Notes under the pieces: generated by a model | Told to the model about the DNA's origin: nothing | Databases searched by the model: none | The model's input: only the letters and a program-made list of their open reading frames with translations | Shown here: positions 13,179-20,827 of the stretch, piece after piece | How positions within the stretch are numbered: the first letter of the stretch is position 1 | Layout of the letters: the number at the start of each line of letters is the position of its first letter | Program-made: the position numbers and the translations under genes | From: Bacillota bacterium | Lineage (GTDB): Bacteria > Bacillota > Clostridia > Christensenellales > Aristaeellaceae | DNA: 21,044 nucleotides | Direction: 5' to 3' | NCBI GenBank assembly: GCA_023459675.1 | Contig: JAEWTC010000222.1 | Location: 1 to 21,044, forward strand

Positions 13179-13247
13179 GTGGAAACGACTGAAGAGCGCA
13201 TTCAGGTGCGCTCTTTTTTGCGCCCGTCTTTGTGTCCACGCGCCTGA
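13179..13247 (+). CDS. Possible 22-codon open frame with ribosome binding site, overlapping a terminator
   Basis: GTG at 13179 is preceded by GGGAGG with an ideal 7-base gap, and the frame runs 22 codons to TGA at 13247 (starts VETTEERIQV, ends SLCPRA). Codons 5-14 lie inside the second terminator hairpin downstream of rplS. It could be a leader peptide or a chance frame. No promoter was found between the two terminators, so transcription is doubtful. Too short for family recognition. Confidence 0.25.
   Translation: METTEERIQVRSFLRPSLCPRA
13192..13219 (+). terminator. Second intrinsic terminator downstream of rplS
   Basis: A 9-bp stem AAGAGCGCA (13192-13200) with TGCGCTCTT (13207-13215), a 6-base loop, and a run of six T (13214-13219). 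It lies 56 bases after the first terminator and about 110 bases before the yerC promoter. Together they insulate rplS from the downstream operon. Confidence 0.8.
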
Positions 13248-13326
13248 CCGCCCCGTGCCCGGTTGCGGGCGCGCGCCGCCGCCGCCCGCAGGCGTTCGCG
13301 CAGCGCTACCATTCTTCCCGGTTTTG

Positions 13327-13335
13327 TGGTATAAT
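13327..13335 (+). promoter_or_regulatory. Extended -10 promoter of the yerC-pcrA-ligA unit
   Basis: TGGTATAAT (TG-N-TATAAT) is a perfect extended -10 element. No good -35 is seen at the usual distance (TACCAT at 13307-13312 at best). Transcription would start near 13342, leaving a leader of about 108 bases before yerC, in which I find no convincing riboswitch. Confidence 0.65.
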
Positions 13336-13449
13336 CAAATGTATGAAACGCAAGCCGCCGGGGACGGATACAATCCTTCGAACCGGTTGGAAAGGCTGAA
13401 CGGCGCGGCTTGGATTGCGCCTGCGGAAAACGAACGCGGAGGTACCGGA

Positions 13450-13746
13450 ATGTTTACGCCGCGCCTGAAGAACGATCAGACCGATTTGCTGATGAACGCG
13501 CTGCTTACGCTGAAAACGCCGGAAGAGGCGCATCGTTTTTGCGAAGACGTGATGACCATCAAGGAGCTGGACAGCATCGCCCAGCGCCTGGAGGTTGCCG
13601 TGATGCTCAGCCGTAAGGCCACGTACCAGGAAATTGCGTCCAAAACGGGCGCAAGCACCGCCACCATCAGCCGTGTGAATCGCTGCCTGCATTACGGCGC
13701 CGATGGCTACACCTTTGTGCTTGCACAGCTGGACAAAGAAATTTAG
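13450..13746 (+). CDS. yerC: YerC/YecD family TrpR-like DNA-binding protein
   Basis: A 98-residue protein of the TrpR-like YerC/YecD family, with unknown target genes. A helical N-terminal half (LMNALLTLKTPEEAHRFCEDVMTIKELDSIAQRLEVA, in segments between residues 14 and 50) precedes a helix-turn-helix at about 57-80 (ATYQEIASKTGASTATISRV). Start ATG 13450 has GGAGG seven bases upstream. The upstream frame reaches to 13255 but would cross the promoter. It is nine bases from pcrA, so the two are co-transcribed. In Bacillus yerC also lies close to pcrA-ligA, which supports the identity by synteny. The Trp-binding residues of true TrpR are not expected in this family, so tryptophan control should not be assumed. 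Confidence 0.88.
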   Translation: MFTPRLKNDQTDLLMNALLTLKTPEEAHRFCEDVMTIKELDSIAQRLEVAVMLSRKATYQEIASKTGASTATISRVNRCLHYGADGYTFVLAQLDKEI

Positions 13747-13755
13747 AGGTTCGTC

Positions 13756-16059
13756 ATGAATTTGGATATGCTTAACCCCCAGCAGCGCAAGGCCGCTGAG
13801 ACGCTTTCTGGGCCTGTGTTGATTCTGGCAGGCGCGGGCAGCGGCAAAACGCGCGCGCTGACCTACCGTGTGGCCAACCTGATCTCCACGGGCATAGATC
13901 CGTGGAGAATTCTTGCGATCACCTTTACCAACAAGGCGGCGCGGGAGATGCGCGAGCGGATCGTGCAGCTGACGGGCGACAAGGCGGAAGACGTGTGGGT
14001 AAGCACCTTTCACGCCATGTGCGCCAAAATACTGCGCCGCGATATTGAAAAGCTCGGCTATACGCGCTCCTTTTCCATTTACGATGACGACGACCAGAAA
14101 AGCGTGTTGAAAAACGCGCTGAAAGCCCTCGACATCGACGAGAAAGCCGTCAACCTGCGCGAGGTGAAGGGCAAGATCGGCGACGCGAAAAACAACCTGC
14201 TCACGCCCGACGAATGGTTTCAGCAATCCGCGCGGGATTATAAAAGCCAGCAGATTCACGACATATTCATCGAATACGAAAAGCGCCTGCGCGCCGCGAA
14301 CGCCCTGGATTTTGACGATCTCCTGATGAAAACGCTGGAGCTGTTCGCCGATCATCCCCCCGTGCTGCAAAGCTACCAGCAGCGTTTTTCCCACGTGCTT
14401 GTGGACGAGTACCAGGACACCAACCTTGCCCAGTACCAGCTGGTCAAGCTCATCACCCAAAAAACCCACAACCTCTGCGTGGTCGGCGACGACGACCAAT
14501 CCATCTACTCCTGGCGCGGGGCGGACCTGCGCAACATTCTGGAGTTCGAGCAGGATTACCCGGAGGCCACGGTCATCAAGCTGGAGCAAAATTACCGCAG
14601 CACCTCCAACATTCTGGACGCGGCCAACCAGGTGATCCGCAACAACCAGGAGCGCAAGGCAAAAACGCTGTGGACGGACGCGCCGGCGGGCGAGCTGATC
14701 AGCATGTTCTGCGCGGGCGACGAGCGCGAGGAAGCCGCCTGGATCTGCGACCGCATCCAGCAGCTGGAGCTTTCCGGCGAGAAGTACGACGACATCGCCG
14801 TATTGTACCGCACCAACGCGCAAAGCCGCGTGATTGAAGAAATGCTCATGCGCGCGGGCATCCCCTACCGGGTGTACGGCGGCCTGCGCTTTTACGACCG
14901 CAAGGAAATCAAGGACGTGATCGCCTACCTGCGCTGCGTGGTCAACCCGGCGGACGATATCAGCCTGCGCCGGATCATCAACCAGCCTAAGCGCTCCATC
15001 GGCGAAAGCACCATACAGGAGCTTCTGACCTTCGCTTCCCAGCAGAACATGCCGCTGTATTCCGCGCTGATGGACGTGCCCGAAACCCTGTCCGCGCGGC
15101 CGCGCAAATGCGTGCGGGAGTTCGGCGAGCTGCTGAGCGATTTGGTCGCCATGCGCGAAACCACCGGCCTGTTTGAATTCGTGTCGCTGCTGATTGAGAA
15201 AACCGGGCTGCGCTCGCAATATGAGAACGATCTCTCCGACGAGGCCAAGTCCCGGCTGGAGAACATGGACGAGTTCCTGGGCGCGGTCAAGGAGTACGAG
15301 CTGGCGGCGGACGAGCCGACGCTGGACAGCTATCTGGAAAACGTCGCGCTGATCACCGATCTGGATCAGTCCGAAGTAAGCGCCAAGCATATCACCCTGA
15401 TGACGGTCCATTCCGCCAAGGGGCTTGAGTTCCATACGGTGTTTATCGCCGGGATGGAAGAGGGGGTTTTCCCAAGCAACCGAAGCGTGATGGAGGACGA
15501 CCGGCTGGAAGAGGAACGCAGGCTATGCTACGTGGCCATCACGCGCGCGCGGGAGCACCTCTACATCAGCTACGCCTCGCAGCGGATGCTGTACAACCAA
15601 CTGAACATGAACGCGCCCAGCCGCTTCCTAAACGAAATTCCCAAGCATCTGGTGGACACCGCCCGCATTGACAAGCGGGAGCAAAGCTTCCCGGCGGGCG
15701 AGGCCCGGCCGCGTTCCTCCTCCCGGCAGGCGGAAAAGCGGCAGCCGCAAAAACAGATGAGCTTCGGCGTACCCCAGATCGTCACCCGCGGCGCGGGCAT
15801 CGGCGCAAAGAGTTCGGCGCTGGGCATCAAGGGCGTGAAGAAGGGCTTTACCCCGTCCGCCGCGGCAAGCGTGCCCGCAAGCGCGATGGCGGCGCTGTTT
15901 CAGGTGGGCGACCGCGTGATGCACCGCAAGTTCGGCGAGGGAAACGTGATGGAGCTCCACGGCAAGGGCAGCGACGCCCGGATTGTGATCGCGTTCGCGG
16001 CGTACGGCATCAAGGAGTTCGCGCTGAGCATCGCGCCGATTGTAAAAGTAAGCGAGTGA
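13756..16059 (+). CDS. pcrA: ATP-dependent 3'-5' DNA helicase PcrA (UvrD/Rep family)
   Basis: Superfamily 1A helicase for nucleotide-excision repair, replication restart, plasmid rolling-circle replication and RecA removal. The 767-residue protein has a Q-motif LNPQQRKA (6-13), Walker A AGAGSGKT (25-32), motif Ia TFTNKAAREM (56-65), Walker B DEYQDTN (217-223), motif III GDDDQSIYSWRGA (244-256), motif IV QNYRS (278-282), motif V TVHSAKGLEF and motif VI VAITRARE. A poorly conserved linker rich in Arg, Ser and Gln (about 635-700) leads to a Tudor-like C-terminal domain (VGDRVMHRKFGEGNVMEL), which in PcrA contacts RNA polymerase. The length is normal. The start ATG lies nine bases after yerC, with GAGG six bases upstream. 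A long minus-strand frame across it is antisense shadow. Confidence 0.97.
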   Translation: MNLDMLNPQQRKAAETLSGPVLILAGAGSGKTRALTYRVANLISTGIDPWRILAITFTNKAAREMRERIVQLTGDKAEDVWVSTFHAMCAKILRRDIEKLGYTRSFSIYDDDDQKSVLKNALKALDIDEKAVNLREVKGKIGDAKNNLLTPDEWFQQSARDYKSQQIHDIFIEYEKRLRAANALDFDDLLMKTLELFADHPPVLQSYQQRFSHVLVDEYQDTNLAQYQLVKLITQKTHNLCVVGDDDQSIYSWRGADLRNILEFEQDYPEATVIKLEQNYRSTSNILDAANQVIRNNQERKAKTLWTDAPAGELISMFCAGDEREEAAWICDRIQQLELSGEKYDDIAVLYRTNAQSRVIEEMLMRAGIPYRVYGGLRFYDRKEIKDVIAYLRCVVNPADDISLRRIINQPKRSIGESTIQELLTFASQQNMPLYSALMDVPETLSARPRKCVREFGELLSDLVAMRETTGLFEFVSLLIEKTGLRSQYENDLSDEAKSRLENMDEFLGAVKEYELAADEPTLDSYLENVALITDLDQSEVSAKHITLMTVHSAKGLEFHTVFIAGMEEGVFPSNRSVMEDDRLEEERRLCYVAITRAREHLYISYASQRMLYNQLNMNAPSRFLNEIPKHLVDTARIDKREQSFPAGEARPRSSSRQAEKRQPQKQMSFGVPQIVTRGAGIGAKSSALGIKGVKKGFTPSAAASVPASAMAALFQVGDRVMHRKFGEGNVMELHGKGSDARIVIAFAAYGIKEFALSIAPIVKVSE

Positions 16060-16076
16060 ACGCCGCACGATGAACC

Positions 16077-16104
16077 ACAGGGCGCTGCAAAGCGTCCTGT
16101 TTTT
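16077..16104 (+). terminator. Terminator-like hairpin between pcrA and ligA
   Basis: A 10-bp stem with one G-U pair (16077-16086 with 16091-16100), closed by a GCAA tetraloop (GNRA type) and followed by five T (16100-16104). The ligA ribosome binding site GGAAGGAG starts at the very next base (16105). No promoter is visible between this hairpin and ligA, so it should act as an attenuator that lets only part of the pcrA transcripts continue. Confidence 0.72.
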
Positions 16105-16117
16105 GGAAGGAGTTTAT

Positions 16118-18106
16118 ATGGCCGACGCAGAGAACCGCATGGAGTTTCTGGTCCATACGATCAACGACGCCAGCAGAGCCTATTACTCCGGCGGGCAGCC
16201 CGTGATGAGCGATGCCCAGTGGGACCGCCTGTACGACGAGCTGAAGGCTCTGGAAGCGGAAACGGGCGTGCAGCGGGACGATTCCCCCACCCGGCGCGTG
16301 GGCGCGGAGCCGCTGGCGGCCTTTCAGCCACACCGGCACGTAAACCGCCTGTGGAGCATGGACAAGGTGCAGAGCAAAGCCGAGCTACGCGCCTGGCTTG
16401 CCCGCTGCGAGAAGCTGTACGCCCAGTACCGGGAGGACGATCAAACCCTCCCGCCGCTGCTATACACCGTGGAGTACAAGCTGGACGGGCTGACCATCAA
16501 CTTGACGTACGAAAACGGGATGCTTGCGCAGGCCGCCACGCGCGGCAACGGCGAGGTGGGCGAGGGTATCCTGCCGCAGGCGCGCACCATCCGCGCCGTG
16601 CCGCTGTCCATCCCCTGGCAGGGGTTCCTCGAAGTGCAGGGCGAGTGCATCATGCGCCTGAGCACGCTTTCCGCCTACAACAAAACCGCCGAAGAACCGC
16701 TCAAGAACGCGCGCAACGCCGCCGCGGGGGCGATCCGCAACCTCGATCCCGCCGTGACCGCCGCGCGCAGGCTGGACGCGTTTTTCTATCAGATCGGCAC
16801 GATGGAAACCCCGCCCTACCGGGATCACCCGGGCATGATCGCGTTCCTGAAAGAGAACGGCTTCCCCACCGTGCCGCTGGAAACAGCGGCGGACGCGGAC
16901 GCGCTGGAGCGCGCCGTGGACCGCATCGAGCAGGAGCGGGAGACGCTTGATTTCCTGATCGACGGCGCGGTGATCAAGGTGGCCGACCTGCGTACGCGGG
17001 AGAAAATGGGCAATACCGACAAGTTTCCCCGCTGGGAAGTCGCCTACAAGTTCGCAGCCCAGGAGGACGTAACCACATTGCTGAACGTTACCTGGCAGCT
17101 GGGGCGCACCGGCAAGCTAACCCCGCTTGCGCACCTTACGCCTACGGACATCGGCGGCGTAACGGTGAAAAACGCGACGCTCAACAACTACGGCGACATC
17201 CTGCGCAAGCAGCTTGCCATCGGCTGCAAGGTGTGGATCCGCCGCAGCAACGACGTGATCCCTGAAGTGATGGGCCGGGCGGGCGAGGCCGACGGGCAGG
17301 AAACGGAAATTCTGCCGCCGACGCATTGCCCCGCCTGCGGCACGGCGCTGACCAAGCGCGGCGCGCACCTGTTCTGCATGAACCGCAAAAGCTGCAAGCC
17401 GCAGGCCGTGGCCCGCCTTGCGCACTTTGCCGGGCGGGACGCCATGGACATCGACGGTTTTTCCGAAAAGACCGCGGAGCTTTTATATGACAAGCTGAGC
17501 GTACGCGACCCGGCGGACCTTTACACGCTGACGGCGGAAGCGCTGCTGGCGCTGGACGGGTTTCAGCAAAAGCGCGCGGAAAACCTCATCGCCGCGCTGC
17601 AAAACAGTAAGCGCTGCACGCTGGACCAATTCCTGTTCAGCCTGGGAATTCCAAACGTGGGGCGGAAAACCGCGCGCGACCTTGCCGATACCTTCGGCAC
17701 GCTGGAAGCGCTGCAGGAAGCTACCGAGGAACAGCTGCTCGCGATTCCGGAGGTCGGGGCGGCGGTGATGCAGAGCATCCTGGAGTTTTTCTCCTTTTCC
17801 GAAAACCGGCAGGTGATCCAACGCCTGCTGGACGCGGGCGTTGCGCCGGTCTATGAAAAGAAAACGCAGTCCGGCGCGCTGCAAAACCAGACCGTGGTCA
17901 TCACCGGCACGCTGGAAACCCTTTCGAGGCAGGAGGCGGAAGCGCTGGTCGAAACACATGGCGGGCACGCCGCGTCCGCCGTGAGCCGGAGCACGACCTT
18001 CGTCGTCGCGGGCGAAAAGGCGGGCGGCAAGCTGCAGAAAGCCGAAGCGCTGGGCATTCCCGTGCTGACCGAGGCGGAATTCTTACGGCGGATTCAAGGC
18101 AAGTAA
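16118..18106 (+). CDS. ligA: NAD-dependent DNA ligase LigA (divergent)
   Basis: Seals nicks in duplex DNA with NAD+ as adenylate donor. The 662-residue protein has the full LigA layout: domain Ia (about 8-65, YYSGGQPVMSDAQWDRLYDEL), the nucleotidyltransferase with adenylation motif EYKLDG (119-124, Lys121), an OB fold (about 310-390), a four-Cys zinc finger (Cys404, 407, 420, 426), helix-hairpin-helix repeats (about 440-570) and a BRCT domain (588-660). Several normally fixed motifs differ: TRGDG-GEDVT reads TRGNGEVGEGIL; the AYKFP segment reads AYKFA; the AGDVIP segment reads SNDVIP. Activity cannot be judged from this. Start ATG 16118, with GGAAGGAG five bases upstream; the longer frame from 16070 would be translated through the hairpin. 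It follows pcrA as in Bacillus. Confidence 0.92.
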   Translation: MADAENRMEFLVHTINDASRAYYSGGQPVMSDAQWDRLYDELKALEAETGVQRDDSPTRRVGAEPLAAFQPHRHVNRLWSMDKVQSKAELRAWLARCEKLYAQYREDDQTLPPLLYTVEYKLDGLTINLTYENGMLAQAATRGNGEVGEGILPQARTIRAVPLSIPWQGFLEVQGECIMRLSTLSAYNKTAEEPLKNARNAAAGAIRNLDPAVTAARRLDAFFYQIGTMETPPYRDHPGMIAFLKENGFPTVPLETAADADALERAVDRIEQERETLDFLIDGAVIKVADLRTREKMGNTDKFPRWEVAYKFAAQEDVTTLLNVTWQLGRTGKLTPLAHLTPTDIGGVTVKNATLNNYGDILRKQLAIGCKVWIRRSNDVIPEVMGRAGEADGQETEILPPTHCPACGTALTKRGAHLFCMNRKSCKPQAVARLAHFAGRDAMDIDGFSEKTAELLYDKLSVRDPADLYTLTAEALLALDGFQQKRAENLIAALQNSKRCTLDQFLFSLGIPNVGRKTARDLADTFGTLEALQEATEEQLLAIPEVGAAVMQSILEFFSFSENRQVIQRLLDAGVAPVYEKKTQSGALQNQTVVITGTLETLSRQEAEALVETHGGHAASAVSRSTTFVVAGEKAGGKLQKAEALGIPVLTEAEFLRRIQGK

Positions 18107-18124
18107 ACTGATTGGCAACATATC

Positions 18125-18159
18125 AAACGCCTCCGCGGGTTCTGCCCGCGGAGGCGTTT
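18125..18159. terminator. Bidirectional terminator between ligA and the I42 inhibitor gene
   Basis: A perfect 15-bp stem (18125-18139 with 18145-18159) around a 5-base loop, ending in TTTT on the plus strand and TTT on the minus strand. It lies between two converging genes (ligA stop at 18106, minus-strand stop at 18172) and should serve both. Confidence 0.88.
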
Positions 18160-18171
18160 TATATGCAAAGT

Positions 18172-18954
18172 CTAGTCTCTTCCGTAGGGGCTGAATTGGT
18201 CGTAATCGCCGCCGATGCTGCGCTGTGTGACCTCCAGGCGGCCGTCCACATCGAACGAGAATACCACGGTCGCCACGGGCTCGGGCATCTGGACGCCGAT
18301 CTGCGCGGCGGCGTCCGGCCCGGCGGCGTCCAACGGCACGGCGGGCGGCATATACCGGAACACCAGCTTGGTTTCGCCCGTTTCCGCACCGGCGAATACC
18401 CAGGTGTGAATGCCGTTGCTACCGATCAGGGAATCGGCGGACAGGGTCTGCTCGTAGGTATCGACGACCGTTCTGAGAACGCCCTGCGGCTCCATGGTCA
18501 GCTCCCAGTGATACCCGGTGGAGCGGTTTTCCAGCAACTGCACCATCGCTTTCCCCGGTTCATATTCGTCCGGCACGCGCTGGGTGGACAATAGGGAGAG
18601 GTTCTTGCCCGCGTCCACGGTAAACGTGAACGTATAGATAAAATCGCTGGCTTGCAGCTCCCACGGGCGCAGGTAGGTGAAGGTGACGCTCGCCACGCCC
18701 TCTCCCACCCCGCCGACCGTCCAGGAGCGTTCGCCGCCCTCGCCGAGCGCAGGCTGGCTATCTCCGCTTTGCGGCGCGCTGTAGCCGTGATCGGTAACGG
18801 CCAGCACCGTATCGTCGCTGACGACGGCGTACCAGCGGTAGCCGGTGGTCGGGTTTTCGTTGAGCGTGATCAGGTAGAGGATCGTCGTATCCGCCTGCGC
18901 GAAAATGCAGGAAAACACCAGGCAGAACAGGAGAAAGAGCGCCGCCTTCTTCAT
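18172..18954 (-). CDS. Secreted protein with two chagasin-like (I42) cysteine-protease inhibitor domains
   Basis: A 260-residue exported protein. The signal peptide covers residues 1 to about 21 (MKKAALFLLFCLVFSCIFAQA). Two copies of the chagasin/I42 fold follow. Copy 1 has the L2 loop NPTTGYRW (34-41), the Gly-rich L4 loop GEGG (71-74) and L6-like YLRPWE (94-99). Copy 2 has NRSTGYHW (143-150), GSNG (178-181) and FRYMPP (199-204). In chagasin these loops plug the active site of papain-family (C1) cysteine proteases; NPTTGY is the hallmark of the family. Copy 2 has lost the Pro of NPTTG and the RPW motif and may not inhibit. A Cys at 16 does not make a good lipobox (VFSC). Start ATG 18954 has GGAGGG seven bases upstream. 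No protease gene is present in the window. Confidence 0.85.
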   Translation of the reverse strand: MKKAALFLLFCLVFSCIFAQADTTILYLITLNENPTTGYRWYAVVSDDTVLAVTDHGYSAPQSGDSQPALGEGGERSWTVGGVGEGVASVTFTYLRPWELQASDFIYTFTFTVDAGKNLSLLSTQRVPDEYEPGKAMVQLLENRSTGYHWELTMEPQGVLRTVVDTYEQTLSADSLIGSNGIHTWVFAGAETGETKLVFRYMPPAVPLDAAGPDAAAQIGVQMPEPVATVVFSFDVDGRLEVTQRSIGGDYDQFSPYGRD

Positions 18955-18998
18955 AGGGAAACCCTCCGCATACTAAAATACCCGGTCAGCGGGACATA

Positions 18999-19652
18999 TT
19001 AAAGATCCTCGTCGTCGTATGCGCCGTCCGCGCCGTCCGCGTCCGTAGCGCAGTGGAGCGCGCGTTCCGCCTCGGCGTAGGCATATCCCCGCCGCTGCAT
19101 CGCGGCCATGGCTTTGCGCCGCGCGTCCGCCGCGGGGTAGGCGCGGTAACGCTTCCACAGCTTTGCCGCGAGGGCGGCGGCGCTTTCCGCCTGCCGCTTG
19201 TCCTCCAGCGCTTCCACCGCCTGCCGGGCGATCGCCTCGTCCACGCCCTTCTGCCTAAGCTCGTACAGAATGCGCGCGCTGCCGATCTGCCGTGCCGACC
19301 GGTCTCCCGCCCACTGGGCGGCAAAGGCGGCGTCGTTTACGAAACCTTCGCCCCTGAGCTTTTCCAGCACCATCTCCACGGTATCGTCCAGATAGCAGGC
19401 GTCCGCCAAGCGCTTCTCAATTTCGTAGCAGCTTCGTGCGCGCACCGCCAGCAGGCGCACGGCGCGGTTGAGCGCGGCCGGATATTGCGAAAGGAGCAGC
19501 GTGTGCCGAAGCTCGGCTTCGTTCACCCGGTCCCCCTCCCGCAGGGCAAGGGTGCGCTGATCGGCGCGCGTCAGGCGCAGCGAGCTCCGGTCGTTGAGCG
19601 TAACGCGGAAGCCGTTTGCAAGCTCCCGCACCTGGGTAACGGCGTCTTTCAT
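18999..19652 (-). CDS. recX: Regulatory protein RecX
   Basis: RecX modulates RecA filaments, usually inhibiting recombination and co-protease activity. The 217-residue all-helical protein shows the family pattern of three-helix repeats: ALNRAVRLLAVRARSCYEIEKRLAD (near 60-84, with the R-x-R-S-xx-E-L/I-xx-R-L element), DDTVEMVLEKLRGEGFVNDAAFAAQWAGDR (89-118), and RQIGSARILYELRQKGVDEAIARQAV (about 120-145). The last ~15 residues are Asp/Ala-rich and not conserved. Start ATG 19652 overlaps the stop of the upstream serine hydrolase gene (ATGA), with GGGAGG seven bases upstream. The next gene starts 44 bases downstream. recA is not adjacent. Confidence 0.9.
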   Translation of the reverse strand: MKDAVTQVRELANGFRVTLNDRSSLRLTRADQRTLALREGDRVNEAELRHTLLLSQYPAALNRAVRLLAVRARSCYEIEKRLADACYLDDTVEMVLEKLRGEGFVNDAAFAAQWAGDRSARQIGSARILYELRQKGVDEAIARQAVEALEDKRQAESAAALAAKLWKRYRAYPAADARRKAMAAMQRRGYAYAEAERALHCATDADGADGAYDDEDL

Positions 19653-20827
19653 CCCCGGTCCTCCCCAAGCAGCACGCGGATTAAATCGCGGTTCAACAGG
19701 CTGAGCCGGCCCATGCGCCCCTCGCTTGCCCCGCTGGTGAGGGACGCAAAGCCGTTCCCCTGTTCGTCGAAAAAGAAGCCGTTCACCGCGCCGTAGGCAA
19801 ACCCTTGATGCCCGAACACCCGCCTGGGCAGCACCGTTTCCTCCCAGAGCGAGAACAGCCCCATGCCGTGGCGCATTCCCGGCACGGGCCTCGTATCGGC
19901 GTCCGGAAAGCGGAGGTTGTGCAGCGCTTGTTCGTCCAGAAACGCCTTGCCCTCGTGCGTGCCATGAACCATTACGCCGCAGAGCTTGGCCAAATTGCCC
20001 GCGGTGACGTAAAGGTTGCCGGATGCGAGCGTAAAATGACGCTGCGGATCCGGCGCGCCCACGGGCGCGGCTTCACGGTACCGTCGCAGGGAATCAAACG
20101 CCGGGCCGCGCCGCGCAGGCAGTACGCGAATGCAATCCGCCAGGCGCTGCGGGTCGGCCATCGTAATATCGAAGGTGGCCTCCACATTCAGCGGGCGGAA
20201 CAGCTCGGTTTGCATAAGCTCTTCAAAGCTCGCGTGAAACCGGTACTCCAGCAAGCTCCCGATCAGCCCCGCGGCAAAGTTGGAATACAGAAACTGCCGG
20301 TACGGCGGGTGCGGGGTGAAGCTTGCCGCATCGGCAAGCAACGCGTCCGCCGCAATGGGCTGCGAAAGCGCGCGGAAGTACAGGGGGCTGTCCGCGATGC
20401 CCGCGGTATGGCTCAGCAGCGCGCCCAGCGGGATCGGCGTTTGCGGATGGTAAGGGTTTCGGATGGGGCGGCGCCAAAACGCCGAGATATCTTCCTCCAC
20501 GCTTAAAAGCCCCCGCGTTTGGAGGCGCATCACCAAAAGCGCGCAGACCGCCTTGGCAACGGACGCGGTGCGAAACACGGTATCCGCGCCCGCGGGGAGC
20601 AAAGGCGAGAGCCTGGCATACCCGGCGGCATAGGTTTCCGCCGGAACGCCGGCACGCAGCACGCAAACGCAGCCGCCGATCGTATGGTGGCGCTTCCAGA
20701 CGCGCTCCAGCGCATTCAGCGTTTCCGGGCTGCCGCCGGACGCCGTACCCGTTTGCCAACGGCAGCGCTTGCCAAACGCCGGCAGCGCCGCCGCGTACAG
20801 GCGGTTCTTCAACGCGGAAACCGGCAT
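19649..20827 (-). CDS. Serine hydrolase of the class C beta-lactamase / penicillin-binding protein fold
   Basis: A 392-residue protein with the catalytic signature of the beta-lactamase-related family: SVAK (Ser89, Lys92), YSN (Tyr181, Asn183) and HQG (His340, Gly342, in place of KTG). This fits class C-like esterases, D-Ala-D-Ala-type peptidases and related enzymes rather than a proven beta-lactamase. Segments LLSHTAGI (138-145) and FGHQGFAYG (338-346) are typical. There is no signal peptide on this start, so it may act in the cytoplasm or be held at the membrane by its neighbour. ATG 20827 is chosen because it overlaps the preceding stop as TGATG and has GGGGAG eight bases upstream; a longer frame to 20941 overlaps that gene. 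It is followed by recX with an ATGA overlap. Confidence 0.82.
   Translation of the reverse strand: MPVSALKNRLYAAALPAFGKRCRWQTGTASGGSPETLNALERVWKRHHTIGGCVCVLRAGVPAETYAAGYARLSPLLPAGADTVFRTASVAKAVCALLVMRLQTRGLLSVEEDISAFWRRPIRNPYHPQTPIPLGALLSHTAGIADSPLYFRALSQPIAADALLADAASFTPHPPYRQFLYSNFAAGLIGSLLEYRFHASFEELMQTELFRPLNVEATFDITMADPQRLADCIRVLPARRGPAFDSLRRYREAAPVGAPDPQRHFTLASGNLYVTAGNLAKLCGVMVHGTHEGKAFLDEQALHNLRFPDADTRPVPGMRHGMGLFSLWEETVLPRRVFGHQGFAYGAVNGFFFDEQGNGFASLTSGASEGRMGRLSLLNRDLIRVLLGEDRG

Noticed and set aside
13306..15435. Open frame of 709 codons on the minus strand
   Set aside because: Antisense to yerC and pcrA, both of which have clear motifs; composition is that of a shadow frame, and it would cross the yerC promoter.
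16070..16117. Longer N-terminus for ligA
   Set aside because: The added 16 codons are encoded by the terminator hairpin and ribosome binding site, and have no family similarity.
18907..18954. Lipoprotein signal for the I42 protein
   Set aside because: Cys16 lies in VFSC, with Phe at the -2 position, and good signal-peptidase I sites follow at Ala-Gln-Ala; not a convincing lipobox.
18955..18998. Small hairpin CCCG-CTGAC-CGGG between recX and the I42 gene as a terminator
   Set aside because: Only four base pairs and no clean T run; not strong enough to report as a feature.
19649..20827. Calling it a beta-lactamase resistance gene
   Set aside because: The SxxK/YxN/HxG signature is shared with many esterases and peptidases, there is no signal peptide, and the context is not that of a resistance gene.
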